The notes beneath the pieces were generated by a model. That model saw nothing but the letters and a program-made list of their open reading frames with translations, did no database searches and was not told where the DNA came from. Positions 1 to 7,318 of a stretch of DNA of 13,255 bases are shown one piece after another (positions within the stretch are counted from its first letter, which is position 1; each line of letters starts with the position of its first letter). The stretch spans positions 1 to 13,255 of the forward strand of contig CALALQ010000482.1 of the NCBI GenBank assembly GCA_937925595.1. The letters are read 5' to 3'. Source of the stretch: an uncultured Demequina sp. (GTDB lineage Bacteria > Actinomycetota > Actinomycetes > Actinomycetales > Demequinaceae). A program made the position numbers and the translations under genes.

Positions 1-10
1 CCCCGCCGCA

Positions 11-77
11 CCGGACCTCTTGTCCCATTGAGGCGCACAGATCTCAACAATCCGGACCTCATGTCCCATTACGGCGC
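11..77. repeat. Two near-identical 26-bp direct repeats, possible insertion-sequence end remnant
   Basis: Copies at 11-36 and 52-77 differ at only three positions, and their starts are 41 bp apart. Both contain the core CCGGACCTC(T/A)TGTCCCATT. The repeat lies outside any gene I accept, beyond the 3' end of pgm at the window edge. Tandem subterminal copies of a binding site are common at the ends of insertion sequences, so this may be one end of an element lying to the left, or a remnant of one. No transposase coding sequence is visible here. A duplicated regulator-binding site is the main alternative. Confidence 0.5.
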
Positions 78-91
78 TGCGCGGGCGGGTT

Positions 92-115
92 GCGGCGCGG
101 CGAGCGCCGCGCTGC
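92..115 (-). terminator. GC hairpin downstream of pgm, candidate terminator
   Basis: Bases 95-101 and 106-112 form a perfect 7-bp GC stem around a 4-base loop. Two further pairs (92-115 and 93-114) extend it across one A/C mismatch on the minus-strand RNA. It begins 11 nt past the pgm stop codon in the direction of transcription. There is no T-tract, which is common for actinobacterial terminators but lowers confidence. Confidence 0.4.
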
Positions 116-126
116 GCCCAGCCGCC

Positions 127-1797
127 TCAGCCTTCGAGCGCCTCTGTCACCACCTCGCGAGCCGCGGCCTGCATCTCACCAAGGTGCGCCTCGGACACGA
201 AGGACTCCGCGTAGATCTTGTAGACGTCCTCAGTGCCGGACGGCCGCGCGGCGAACCAGGCCTGATCCGTGACCACCTTCAGTCCGCCGATCGCAGCGCC
301 ATTGCCGGGAGCCTCGGTGAGCTTTGCGGTGATGGGCGCACCGGCCAGCGTCGTGGCCGGCACCTGCGACGCCGACAGCTTCCCCAGCGCCGCCTTCTGC
401 GCGGGCGTCGCGGCGGCGTCCACGCGTGCGTACCAGCTCTCGCCCAGCTCGGCCACGAGCTCCGCATGCAGCTGCGACGGCGACTTGCCTGTCTTCGCGA
501 TGATCTCGGAGCCGAGCAGGCACAGGATCGGACCGTCCTTGTCGGTGGACCACACGGAGCCGCCCCGGCGCAGGAACGACGCTCCCGCAGACTCTTCGCC
601 GCCAAAGCCCACCTCGCCGCTCAGCAGCCCGGGCACAAACCACTTGAAGCCCACCGGCACCTCGACCACGCGGCGGCCCAGCGACGCGCCCATCCTGTCG
701 ATGAGGGAACTGGACACGAGGGTCTTGCCGATCCCAGCGTCGGCCCTCCATTCAGGACGCGCTCCCGAGTACAGATAGGAGATCGCGGCCGCGAGGTAGT
801 GGTTGGGGTTCATGAGGCCGCCGTCGGGGGTGACGATGCCGTGGCGGTCGGCGTCGGCGTCGTTGCCGTGAGCGATGTCGTAGGGGGCCGACGCTCCGGC
901 CATGACCTCTCTCAGCGACGCCATCGCGTAGGGAGACGAGCAGTCCATGCGGATCTTGCCGTCCCAGTCGAGCGTCATGAACGACCAGGCGGGATCCACC
1001 TTGGGATTCACCACGGTGAGGTTGAGGCGGAACTCCTCGCCAATCGCGCCCCAGTAATCGACGGCCGCGCCGCCCAGCGGGTCCGCGCCGATGCGCACGC
1101 CGGCCGCGCGGATCGCCTCAAGGTCAATGACGCTGGGCAGGTGCTTGAGGTACAGGTCGAGGAAGTCGAAGCCTTGGGTCGTGTCAGCGGCGATGGCGCG
1201 CTTGTACTGCCAGCGCGGCACCTGCTTCCAACCGGACTTGAGCAGCTCATTGGCGCGGCGGGCGATCCAGCCGGTCGCGTCGGTGTCCGCGGGCCCGCCG
1301 TGGGGCGGGTTGTACTTGAAGCCGCCATCGCGCGGGGGGTTGTGGGACGGGGTGATGACGATGCCGTCGGCGAGACCGCGCCCCTCGGTCCTCACCGCGC
1401 CGGGAGCGCCGTTGGCGACGAGGATCGCGAGTGACACCGCGGGAGTGGGCGTGAAGCCGTCGCGAGCATCGACCCGCACCTCGACTCCCGCCGCCGCGAG
1501 CACCTCGACGGCCGTCTCCTGGGCCGGACCGGACAGCGCATGCGTGTCCTTGCCGATGAACAGTGGACCGTCGATGCCCTGCTCCTTGCGGTACTCCACG
1601 ATCGCCGCAGTGATTGCCACGATGTGCGCCTCGTTGAACGCGCCGTCGAGCGACGATCCGCGGTGGCCGGAGGTGCCGAACGCGACCCTCTCGGTGGGAA
1701 TCGTGGGGTCCGGAACCCTGTCATAGTAGGCGCCCAGCAGGGCGTCAATGTCCGTGAGATCTTCGGGAAGGGCGCGCGTTCCGGCTCGTTCGTGCAT
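127..1797 (-). CDS. pgm: Phosphoglucomutase, alpha-D-glucose phosphate-specific
   Basis: Interconverts glucose-1-phosphate and glucose-6-phosphate in the cytoplasm, linking glycolysis to glycogen and nucleotide-sugar synthesis. The 556-residue product carries the four hallmarks of the alpha-D-phosphohexomutase superfamily. These are the TPSHNP loop at 149-154, whose Ser151 is the expected phosphoserine; the metal loop DADADRHG at 313-320; the sugar-binding [10 protein letters not shown] at 399-408; and the phosphate-binding [12 protein letters not shown] at 518-529. GTSGHRG at 41-47 is typical of the E. coli Pgm branch, and the length fits (E. coli about 546). I chose the ATG that gives MHERAG, because close actinobacterial homologues start this way as I recall, and AAGTGGAG lies just upstream. 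An in-frame GTG 13 codons earlier has no good ribosome site. The gene stands alone and diverges from the glycosyltransferase gene. Confidence 0.96.
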   Translation of the reverse strand: MHERAGTRALPEDLTDIDALLGAYYDRVPDPTIPTERVAFGTSGHRGSSLDGAFNEAHIVAITAAIVEYRKEQGIDGPLFIGKDTHALSGPAQETAVEVLAAAGVEVRVDARDGFTPTPAVSLAILVANGAPGAVRTEGRGLADGIVITPSHNPPRDGGFKYNPPHGGPADTDATGWIARRANELLKSGWKQVPRWQYKRAIAADTTQGFDFLDLYLKHLPSVIDLEAIRAAGVRIGADPLGGAAVDYWGAIGEEFRLNLTVVNPKVDPAWSFMTLDWDGKIRMDCSSPYAMASLREVMAGASAPYDIAHGNDADADRHGIVTPDGGLMNPNHYLAAAISYLYSGARPEWRADAGIGKTLVSSSLIDRMGASLGRRVVEVPVGFKWFVPGLLSGEVGFGGEESAGASFLRRGGSVWSTDKDGPILCLLGSEIIAKTGKSPSQLHAELVAELGESWYARVDAAATPAQKAALGKLSASQVPATTLAGAPITAKLTEAPGNGAAIGGLKVVTDQAWFAARPSGTEDVYKIYAESFVSEAHLGEMQAAAREVVTEALEG

Positions 1798-1893
1798 GAC
1801 TCCACTTTTCCACGGTGCCGGGTGGGCTGTCACCACGCGCCATCGTCTCCGGGCCGCTGGGCGAGGCGGTGGCTGCCCGACGCTGTGCCTGGC

Positions 1894-1899
1894 TAGGCT
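1894..1899 (+). promoter_or_regulatory. -10 box TAGGCT, leaderless start of the glycosyltransferase-pheA operon
   Basis: TAGGCT matches the actinobacterial -10 consensus TAnnnT and ends 6 nt before the GTG at 1906, so transcription would start at or next to the start codon. No Shine-Dalgarno sequence precedes this GTG, consistent with a leaderless mRNA. I see no good -35. The box sits inside an imperfect palindrome (1888-1901, centred on CTAG). It is the only convincing signal in the 108-bp gap between pgm and this gene; no clear -10 for pgm was found on the other strand. Confidence 0.6.
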
Positions 1900-1905
1900 G
1901 GACGC

Positions 1906-2724
1906 GTGGCAAAGAAGGCTGGGGAGAAGGCGCCGTCCTCATCACAGGACGCGGCTTGTGCTGCCGCCTTGATCGTCGCTCATGACCAGGCCCGATACAT
2001 CGCAGCGACGGTTCGTGCGGCGCGCGCCATCCCTGGTGTCGACCTTGTTCTGGTGGTGGATGACGCCTCCACGGACAACACCCAGGACCTTGCTCGCAAG
2101 GCTGGGGCGGTGACGGTCCGCAACTCGCATTCGCGGGGCCGCACCGCTGCGATCGAACTCGGCGCTTCCGTCATCGCGATGCGCGACGAGCCCGGCGCCA
2201 CTGCACGCGCGATCCTCCTGCTCGAGGGCAGTCTCGGTTCCTTCGCCATCGGCGCCGCTCCCCTGGTTCCTGCCGTGACCGAGGGCGTGTGCGACATGGC
2301 GATCGCGCTCACTGACAGCGCCCCCGTCTCGACCGGCCCCACCGCGAAGGCCGCACGCCGCGCCATCGAGCTCGCGAGCAACTGGATTCCCCAGCAGCCG
2401 CTGAGCCGCATCCGCTGCATCTCGCGCGACGCACTCGAAGCCGCGATGCCGCTCGCGAGGGGCGCCGGTCTTGAGGTCGCGCTCACCCTCGACGTGCTCG
2501 CGGCCGGTTACCTCGTCACCGAGGTCGAGTGCGAGATTCGGCACAAGCCAAACGCGGCTGACCGACGCTCGCTCGGCGCACGCGCCACCCAGTACCGTGA
2601 CGTCATGGTCGCCATCGCAGCTCGCCGTGCCAAGGGCGCGGCCACCACCACTCGCCACGCCGTTGGCGAGCAGATGTACAAGGTGACCCACCGCAAGGAC
2701 GCCGAGCAGGAGGACACGGAGTGA
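1906..2724 (+). CDS. Family 2 glycosyltransferase-like protein with degenerate DxD motif
   Basis: A 272-residue GT-A fold protein. After a short charged, Ser-rich N-terminus comes [17 protein letters not shown] (20-36) and the nucleotide-sugar motif [10 protein letters not shown] at 50-59, both typical of GT2. There is no signal peptide or membrane segment, so it is probably cytoplasmic. The donor-metal DxD motif, expected around 107-109 in homologues as LDADLG, reads LEGSLG (E107-G108-S109). The conserved C-terminal part QPLSRIRC (164-171) and H213 remain. It may therefore be an inactive or altered relative. The start is GTG, chosen because of the leaderless -10 box just upstream. The gene overlaps pheA by 4 nt. 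The pairing with pheA recurs in actinobacteria as I recall, but acceptor and product are unknown. Fold assignment is firm; activity is doubtful. Confidence 0.8.
   Translation: MAKKAGEKAPSSSQDAACAAALIVAHDQARYIAATVRAARAIPGVDLVLVVDDASTDNTQDLARKAGAVTVRNSHSRGRTAAIELGASVIAMRDEPGATARAILLLEGSLGSFAIGAAPLVPAVTEGVCDMAIALTDSAPVSTGPTAKAARRAIELASNWIPQQPLSRIRCISRDALEAAMPLARGAGLEVALTLDVLAAGYLVTEVECEIRHKPNAADRRSLGARATQYRDVMVAIAARRAKGAATTTRHAVGEQMYKVTHRKDAEQEDTE
2708..2713 (+). promoter_or_regulatory. Strong Shine-Dalgarno AGGAGG for pheA
   Basis: A perfect AGGAGG lies inside the last codons of the glycosyltransferase gene, 7 nt before the GTG at 2721. It decides the pheA start and indicates translation of pheA as the second cistron of a shared mRNA. 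Confidence 0.85.
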
Positions 2725-3668
2725 GCGCGCTTCCGAGGTACGCCTACCTCGGCCCCGAGGGCACGTTCACGGAGATGGCGCTGCGCCAGCTCGTGTCGCC
2801 CGAAGAGGCCGACTACGTCCCTGTCGTCGACGTTCCCACCGCTCTGGGGGCCGTGCGCGCCGGCGAGGTCGACTACGCCGTCGTGGCGATCGAGAACACC
2901 GTGGAGGGTGGCGTCACCGCGACGCTCGACACGCTCGCCCAAGGCGAGCCGCTCGTCATCCTCGGCGAGGTCGTGCTTCCCGTCGAGTTCGAGCTCGTCG
3001 CCCGCCCCGGCGTGCAGATCGCTGACATCAAGCACTTCTCCGCTCACGCCCACGGCTGGAACCAGGTCCGACGCTGGGCAAACGACAACCTTCCTGGCGC
3101 CACCTTTGTGCCGGCCTCGTCGAACGCGGCAGCGGCCCTCGCCGTAGCGTCGGGCGATCTCATTGCGGGGCTCTCGATCGACGCCGCCCTTGCGCCTCCC
3201 GGACTTGGCGAGCGGCTTGGCCTCACGGTGCTTGCCGGCCACATTGCTGACGAGGTGACGGCCGCGACCAGGTTCGTGCGCGTCGGACGTCCGGAGGCGG
3301 TGCCGCCGCCAACTGGCCACGACAAGACCACGCTGTCCGTTCACCTGCCCACGGACCGTGCGGGTGCGCTGCTCGAGATGCTTGAACAGTTCGCGGTGCG
3401 CGGCGTGAACCTGTCGCGCATTGAGAGCCGCCCGCGCACGGACCGTCCGGGCGAGTATTCGTTCTCGATCGATGCGCTCGGTCACATCGCGGAGGCGCGA
3501 GTGGCAGAGGCGCTCATCGGTCTCAAGCGCACGTGCCCGCTGGTGGTGTTCCTCGGCTCGTACCCGGCTGCAGGTGGCGAAGTCACCCCGATTGCGCCCG
3601 GCACCTCGGACGTGGACTTCGATGAGGCGCGGGCCTGGGTCGCGAACCTGCGCAACGGGACCGTCTAG
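2721..3668 (+). CDS. pheA: Prephenate dehydratase
   Basis: Converts prephenate to phenylpyruvate, the committed step to phenylalanine, in the cytoplasm. The 315-residue product is a monofunctional dehydratase with no chorismate mutase domain, the usual actinobacterial form. The catalytic domain spans about 6-188, with YLGPEGTFTE at 9-18, IENTVEGGV at 57-65 and the catalytic Thr-Arg-Phe triad motif at 183-185. A C-terminal ACT domain (about 203-285) carries GALL at 215-218 and ESRP at 235-238, the phenylalanine-binding signatures, so feedback inhibition by Phe is expected. The GTG start overlaps the upstream stop (GTGA at 2721-2724) and has an AGGAGG ribosome site, indicating translational coupling. 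The gene ends tail-to-tail with the small membrane gene, sharing the bases CTAG. Confidence 0.96.
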   Translation: MSALPRYAYLGPEGTFTEMALRQLVSPEEADYVPVVDVPTALGAVRAGEVDYAVVAIENTVEGGVTATLDTLAQGEPLVILGEVVLPVEFELVARPGVQIADIKHFSAHAHGWNQVRRWANDNLPGATFVPASSNAAAALAVASGDLIAGLSIDAALAPPGLGERLGLTVLAGHIADEVTAATRFVRVGRPEAVPPPTGHDKTTLSVHLPTDRAGALLEMLEQFAVRGVNLSRIESRPRTDRPGEYSFSIDALGHIAEARVAEALIGLKRTCPLVVFLGSYPAAGGEVTPIAPGTSDVDFDEARAWVANLRNGTV

Positions 3669-3895
3669 CCGCGGGGTCTCCTGCGGAACGCCAGCACAAC
3701 GAACCACGTCGCGACGAGCACGAAGAGCGTCAGGACGACCACCGAGCGCGCCAGGGCGCTGCCGGTGTCACACTCGGACACACCGCTGACGACTGTCGCA
3801 CAGGAATACGTCCCCGTCGCGATCACCGCGAAAGCACCTACGACGAGAGTCGCCAAGGCCGCCGCTATCCAACCCCACCGCGCTCTGCGCCACAT
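3665..3895 (-). CDS. Small two-helix membrane protein of unknown function
   Basis: A 76-residue protein I do not recognise. It has a basic N-terminus (MWRRAR), a hydrophobic helix at about 9-28, a short polar loop with Cys32 and Cys42, a second helix at about 51-70 and a basic tail RRRPRG. By the positive-inside rule both ends face the cytoplasm and the loop is outside, where the two cysteines could form a disulfide. AAAGGGA a few bases before the ATG is a fair ribosome site. The gene starts 20 nt after the lipid kinase stop on the same strand, so the two are probably co-transcribed. Its stop codon overlaps that of pheA on the other strand. Composition matches its neighbours. That it encodes a membrane protein is well supported; its role is unknown. 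Confidence 0.75.
   Translation of the reverse strand: MWRRARWGWIAAALATLVVGAFAVIATGTYSCATVVSGVSECDTGSALARSVVVLTLFVLVATWFVVLAFRRRPRG
3669..3686 (+). terminator. Hairpin directly after pheA, candidate terminator
   Basis: Bases 3669-3675 pair with 3680-3686 (7 pairs, one G.U on the plus-strand RNA) around the loop GTCT, immediately after the pheA stop. No T-tract follows. The same bases encode the basic C-terminus of the convergent small membrane protein, so the pairing could be coincidental. Confidence 0.35.
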
Positions 3896-3915
3896 GGTGT
3901 CCCTTTCGCTGTCCG

Positions 3916-5112
3916 CTACTCGACCGCGCTGTTCTCGCGGGCGGTCTCGGCCTGTTCCAACTCTTCAACGGCGTCAGAGCCCACGCGCACGGTGAGCGCC
4001 CCGGCATCGACGCGCGCCGTGATCTCGGTGGCACGGTCAAGCACTTCGCCATCCACCTGCACCTTCTGAGGCTGCTCGAATGACACGGCAACGGACCGAG
4101 CCTGACGGTGGTCGATGCGCGATGCCTTGAGCATCTTCGCCCACCACGGGTCAGTGAAGCCGGCGTTCTGCGCCATGACGGTGCCGAGCAGCTCGGTCCA
4201 GCCCACGATGCCGCCCCTCGCGTCGAGAGTCGCGATGTCGAGCATGCCGTCAACGGCGGAGGCGTCAGGGATGAGCTGCAAGCCACCAGGGAGGCGTCCT
4301 ACATTTCCCATCAACACGGTGCGCACGTGCGACTCGACCGGCTCATCGTCCTCGACCGTGATCGTTGCGGCGATGCGCTTAGATCCCAGGTGCGCGACGG
4401 CTGCGAAGAAGTAGGCGAACCAGCCAAGGCGGCGCTTGAGCCGGTCGTCAGCCCCCGACACCATTTCGGCGTCCAGCCCGCCGCCTGCGATGACAAGGAA
4501 CAGGTGCGTCTGGGGCTCATCGGATTCGGAGGAGGCCTTGCGAACATCGAGCCAGCCCACGTCGACGGTCTGATCCTCGCCGTCGATGGCGAGTCGCAGC
4601 GCTGCCGTCGCATCGTTGATGGGGATGTCGAGGTTGCGAGCGAAGATGTTGCCGGTGCCCATCGGCACAATGCCGAGCGTCGCGTCGGAGTGAGCGAGCG
4701 CCGTGGCCACCGCGCGAACGGTGCCGTCGCCGCCGCACGCCACCACAACGTCGGCACCCAGTTCCAGGGCGCGACGCGCCTGACCCTCGCCGGGGTCCTC
4801 CTCGGTCGTGAGGAACCACATGGGTTCCGGGAGATAGCGAATCGCGCATGCGCGCATGGCCTGCTCACGCAGGGAGCCGACGCCGTCCTTGGTGGGGTTC
4901 GCAACGAAAGCGATGCGCTGGTTGCGTGTGAACATGGGCGGAGCGTGGTCGAAGGTGCCGGTGTCTGGTGGACGAATCCACAGCAGGCGGCGCCATACGC
5001 GCGGCACATTGAGGGGGTCGCGAAGGCCGACTTGCCGCGTCACGGACACGACAATGAGGAGGGACAGGAGCGCAAGCCCCAACCCCACCAATCCGAGGAC
5101 ATCCGCGGCCAT
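3916..5112 (-). CDS. Diacylglycerol kinase family lipid kinase, membrane-anchored
   Basis: A lipid kinase of the DagK/LcbK type, likely ATP-dependent phosphorylation of diacylglycerol or a related lipid at the inner face of the membrane. The 398-residue form starts with a single hydrophobic helix (about 4-24). The catalytic domain follows: IAFVANPTKDG at 67-77, the nucleotide-binding GGDGT at 127-131 and PMGTGN at 150-155. The C-terminal lobe has GGGLDAEMV at 210-218, VDGMLDI at 287-293 and VDGE at 353-356. I chose the ATG at 5112 because the -10 box TACGCT lies 6 nt upstream. The 55-codon extension to 5277 would run through the serS start and lacks family similarity. It diverges from serS over 37 bp and is followed after 20 nt by a small membrane protein. 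The lipid substrate cannot be told from sequence; sphingoid-like or polyprenol lipids are alternatives. Confidence 0.9.
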   Translation of the reverse strand: MAADVLGLVGLGLALLSLLIVVSVTRQVGLRDPLNVPRVWRRLLWIRPPDTGTFDHAPPMFTRNQRIAFVANPTKDGVGSLREQAMRACAIRYLPEPMWFLTTEEDPGEGQARRALELGADVVVACGGDGTVRAVATALAHSDATLGIVPMGTGNIFARNLDIPINDATAALRLAIDGEDQTVDVGWLDVRKASSESDEPQTHLFLVIAGGGLDAEMVSGADDRLKRRLGWFAYFFAAVAHLGSKRIAATITVEDDEPVESHVRTVLMGNVGRLPGGLQLIPDASAVDGMLDIATLDARGGIVGWTELLGTVMAQNAGFTDPWWAKMLKASRIDHRQARSVAVSFEQPQKVQVDGEVLDRATEITARVDAGALTVRVGSDAVEELEQAETARENSAVE

Positions 5113-5115
5113 AGG

Positions 5116-5142
5116 TTGAGCGTAACGGAGCGCGACTAGACT
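5116..5142 (+). promoter_or_regulatory. Leaderless promoter of serS
   Basis: TAGACT (5137-5142) fits TAnnnT and ends 7 nt before the ATG at 5150. TTGAGC (5116-5121) is a possible -35, though the 15-nt spacer is short. No Shine-Dalgarno sequence is present. The element overlaps the lipid kinase promoter on the opposite strand. Confidence 0.6.
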
Positions 5143-5147
5143 GCCAG
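5119..5147 (-). promoter_or_regulatory. Leaderless promoter of the lipid kinase
   Basis: On the minus strand CTGGCA (5142-5147, four of six bases of TTGACA) is followed after exactly 17 nt by TACGCT (5119-5124), a TAnnnT -10 box. The box ends 6 nt before the ATG at 5112, so the transcript should start at the start codon. The element overlaps the serS promoter on the other strand. Confidence 0.6.
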
Positions 5148-5149
5148 GC

Positions 5150-6442
5150 ATGATCGATCTGAAGCTGATTCGCACCGACCCTGACACGGTGAGGGCCAGC
5201 CAGATCTCCCGTGGGGAAGACCCGGGTCTGGTGGACCAGGTGCTCGCGGCCGACGCCGAGAACCGTGCCGCCCTCACCGCATTCGAGACCGCACGTGCGG
5301 AGCAGAAGGCGCTCGGCGCTCAGGTCGCCAAGGCCCAGGGTGACGAGAAGGCCGCGCTGCTCGCCCAGACCAAGGAGCTCGCCGCGAAGGTGAGCGACCT
5401 CAAGGCAAGGGCCGACGCTGCGGCGGCCACAGCGTCGGAGCTCGCCAGGGCGCTGGGAAACATTCCGGAGCCCGGCGTGCCGAGCGGCGGCGAGGACGAC
5501 TACGCCGTGCTGCGCCACGAGGGCACGCCCCGCGACTTTGCGGCCGAGGGCGTCGAGATCAGGGACCACCTCGCGATCGCTGAGGGTTTGCGCGCGATCG
5601 ACATGGAGCGCGGCGCGAAGGTCTCTGGCGCGCGCTTCTACTTCCTCACCGGCATAGGCGCGCGGCTCGAGCTCGCGATTCTCAACGCGGCGATGGCCAC
5701 TGCCGTGGAGGCGGGCTTCAGCCCCATGATCACGCCCACGCTGGTGCGCCCCGAGGTCATGGCAGGCACGGGCTTCCTTGGCAAGCACGCGGAGGAGATC
5801 TACTACCTCGAGCGCGACGACCTGTACCTCACGGGCACGAGCGAGGTGGCGCTCGCGGGCTACCACAGCGACGAGATCCTCGACCTCAGCAGCGGCCCAC
5901 TGCGCTACGCCGGCTGGAGCGCGTGCTACCGCCGCGAGGCCGGCTCTGCGGGTCGCGACACTCGCGGCATCATCCGCGTGCACCAGTTCCACAAGGTGGA
6001 GATGTTCGCGTACGTCACGGCGTCCGATGCGGCCGCGGAGCATGAGCGCTTCCTCGCCACCGAGGAGAAGATGCTCAAGGCGCTTGAGCTGCCGTATCGC
6101 GTCATCGACACTGCGGCTGGCGATCTGGGAATGAGCGCCGCTCGCAAGTTCGACTGCGAGGCGTGGCTGCCCTCGCAGGAGCGCTGGATGGAGGTCACCT
6201 CGACCTCGAATTGCACCACTTACCAGGCGCGACGTCTTGGGATTCGCGAGCGCGTCGAGGGTGGTACGGAGGCCGTGGCGACCATCAACGGCACCATCGG
6301 CACCACTCGTTGGATCGTGGCCCTGCTCGAGAACCATCAGCAGGCGGACGGCTCCGTCTACGTGCCGCCGATTCTGCGCCCCTACCTTGGCGGCGCCGAG
6401 CTGCTCGAGCCGGTCGCCCGTGCTGTCAGTTCCTCGACGTAA
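5150..6442 (+). CDS. serS: Serine--tRNA ligase
   Basis: Charges tRNA-Ser (and tRNA-Sec where present) with serine in the cytoplasm. The 430-residue class II synthetase has the standard N-terminal two-helix coiled-coil arm (about 25-105) that contacts the long variable arm of tRNA-Ser. The catalytic core follows, with TGTSE at 228-232 for serine binding, motif 2 at 260-280 ([15 protein letters not shown] then IIRVHQF), and motif 3 at 380-397 ending in [11 protein letters not shown] with Arg387. The length is normal for the family. The ATG is set by the leaderless -10 box upstream and by the conserved MIDLKLIR beginning. The gene ends in TAA, whose bases are also part of the putative -10 of the next gene. 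Confidence 0.98.
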   Translation: MIDLKLIRTDPDTVRASQISRGEDPGLVDQVLAADAENRAALTAFETARAEQKALGAQVAKAQGDEKAALLAQTKELAAKVSDLKARADAAAATASELARALGNIPEPGVPSGGEDDYAVLRHEGTPRDFAAEGVEIRDHLAIAEGLRAIDMERGAKVSGARFYFLTGIGARLELAILNAAMATAVEAGFSPMITPTLVRPEVMAGTGFLGKHAEEIYYLERDDLYLTGTSEVALAGYHSDEILDLSSGPLRYAGWSACYRREAGSAGRDTRGIIRVHQFHKVEMFAYVTASDAAAEHERFLATEEKMLKALELPYRVIDTAAGDLGMSAARKFDCEAWLPSQERWMEVTSTSNCTTYQARRLGIRERVEGGTEAVATINGTIGTTRWIVALLENHQQADGSVYVPPILRPYLGGAELLEPVARAVSSST

Positions 6443-6445
6443 GGT
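6440..6445 (+). promoter_or_regulatory. -10 box TAAGGT of the HAD gene, overlapping the serS stop codon
   Basis: TAAGGT fits TAnnnT and ends 6 nt before the ATG at 6452. Its first three bases are the serS stop TAA. No convincing -35 was found and no Shine-Dalgarno is present, so either a leaderless promoter here or readthrough from serS must serve the HAD gene. Confidence 0.5.
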
Positions 6446-6451
6446 CGAGTC

Positions 6452-7300
6452 ATGACACGACCACTCCCCAGCGAACCCGCCGCCACCGACTGGCGGATGC
6501 TGGGTCTGGACATCGACGGCACCCTGATGACGTTCGGCGGCGAGATCTCAAGCGCCGTGGTCGAGACCATTGAGCAGGTGCGCATGTGCCGCACCCACGT
6601 GGTGCTCGCCACGGGCCGCAGCATCATCAGCACCCTTCCTGTCGCGGAAGCACTCGGCATTCGCCGCGGCTGGGCGGTGTGCTCCAACGGCGCCATCACG
6701 ATCCGCCTCAACCCTGGAACGCCTGGCGGCTATGACATCGCCGCGGTGCGGACTTTCGATCCCGCGCTCGCTCTCGAGGTGGTGCGCAGGGAGATGCCCG
6801 ACGCTTTTGTCGCCGTTGAGGACTTGGGCGTGGGTTTCCGCGTGGCCAAGGAGTTCCCCATGGGAGAGCTTTCGGGTCGCCAACTGATAGTGGACTACGA
6901 CGAGTTGGGCAAGGAGCCCACAACGCGAGTAGTGATCCGCGCCGCGGGAGCCGAGCCAGAGCACTTCAACGAGGTGGTCGAGGCCATGGGTCTCCAGGAC
7001 GTGACCTACGCGATCGGCTACACCGCATGGCTCGACCTCACCGGTCCCGGGGTGTCGAAGGCCTCGGCTCTCGAGGAGCTGCGGGACCAGCTGGGGGTTG
7101 GTCCTGATCACACTGTCGCGGTGGGCGACGGCACCAACGACATCGACATGCTGCGCTGGGCGGGACGCTCCGCCGCCATGGGACATGCTCCCGAACGTGT
7201 GAAGGACGCCGCCGACGAGGTCTTGGAATCGGTGCAGGACGACGGTGTGGTGCCGTTCCTGTCGCAGCTCGTGGATCCGGCGCGATTGGCAGTCCTCTAG
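6452..7300 (+). CDS. Cof-type HAD-IIB family hydrolase
   Basis: A cytoplasmic phosphatase of the haloacid dehalogenase superfamily, subclass IIB (Cof type), usually acting on sugar phosphates or other small phosphoesters. All four motifs are intact in the 282 residues: I, LDIDGTL with nucleophile Asp20 and acid/base Asp22; II, ATGRS with Thr54; III, Lys203 in VSKASAL; IV, GDGTNDIDML with Asp226 and Asp230. The IIB cap lies between motifs II and III (about 80-195). It follows serS by 9 nt on the same strand and could be partly co-transcribed with it, but it also has its own putative leaderless -10 box. An HAD hydrolase after serS is a common actinobacterial arrangement as I recall. The specific substrate cannot be inferred. 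Confidence 0.92.
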   Translation: MTRPLPSEPAATDWRMLGLDIDGTLMTFGGEISSAVVETIEQVRMCRTHVVLATGRSIISTLPVAEALGIRRGWAVCSNGAITIRLNPGTPGGYDIAAVRTFDPALALEVVRREMPDAFVAVEDLGVGFRVAKEFPMGELSGRQLIVDYDELGKEPTTRVVIRAAGAEPEHFNEVVEAMGLQDVTYAIGYTAWLDLTGPGVSKASALEELRDQLGVGPDHTVAVGDGTNDIDMLRWAGRSAAMGHAPERVKDAADEVLESVQDDGVVPFLSQLVDPARLAVL

Positions 7301-7312
7301 CGCCATTACCCT
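7286..7312 (+). promoter_or_regulatory. Leaderless promoter of the sugar isomerase gene
   Basis: TTGGCA (7286-7291, five of six bases of TTGACA) lies in the last codons of the HAD gene. TACCCT (7307-7312) is a TAnnnT -10 ending 6 nt before the ATG at 7319. The 15-nt spacer is short. GAGG between the box and the ATG lies too close to act as a normal ribosome site. Confidence 0.6.
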
Positions 7313-7318
7313 GAGGTC

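Noticed and set aside
28..1434. 468-codon plus-strand open frame
   Set aside because: It is antisense to pgm, whose motifs are intact; the product has no recognisable domain.
1798..1836. 13-codon N-terminal extension of pgm from a GTG
   Set aside because: There is no ribosome site upstream, and MHERAG is the usual start in related proteins.
1888..1901. Imperfect palindrome centred on CTAG over the glycosyltransferase -10 box
   Set aside because: Arms are short with several mismatched positions; not enough to call an operator.
2508..3707. 399-codon minus-strand open frame
   Set aside because: It is antisense to pheA and to the end of the glycosyltransferase gene, with no motifs.
5113..5277. 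55-codon N-terminal extension of the lipid kinase
   Set aside because: It runs through the serS promoter and start, has no family similarity, and the -10 box TACGCT supports the ATG at 5112.
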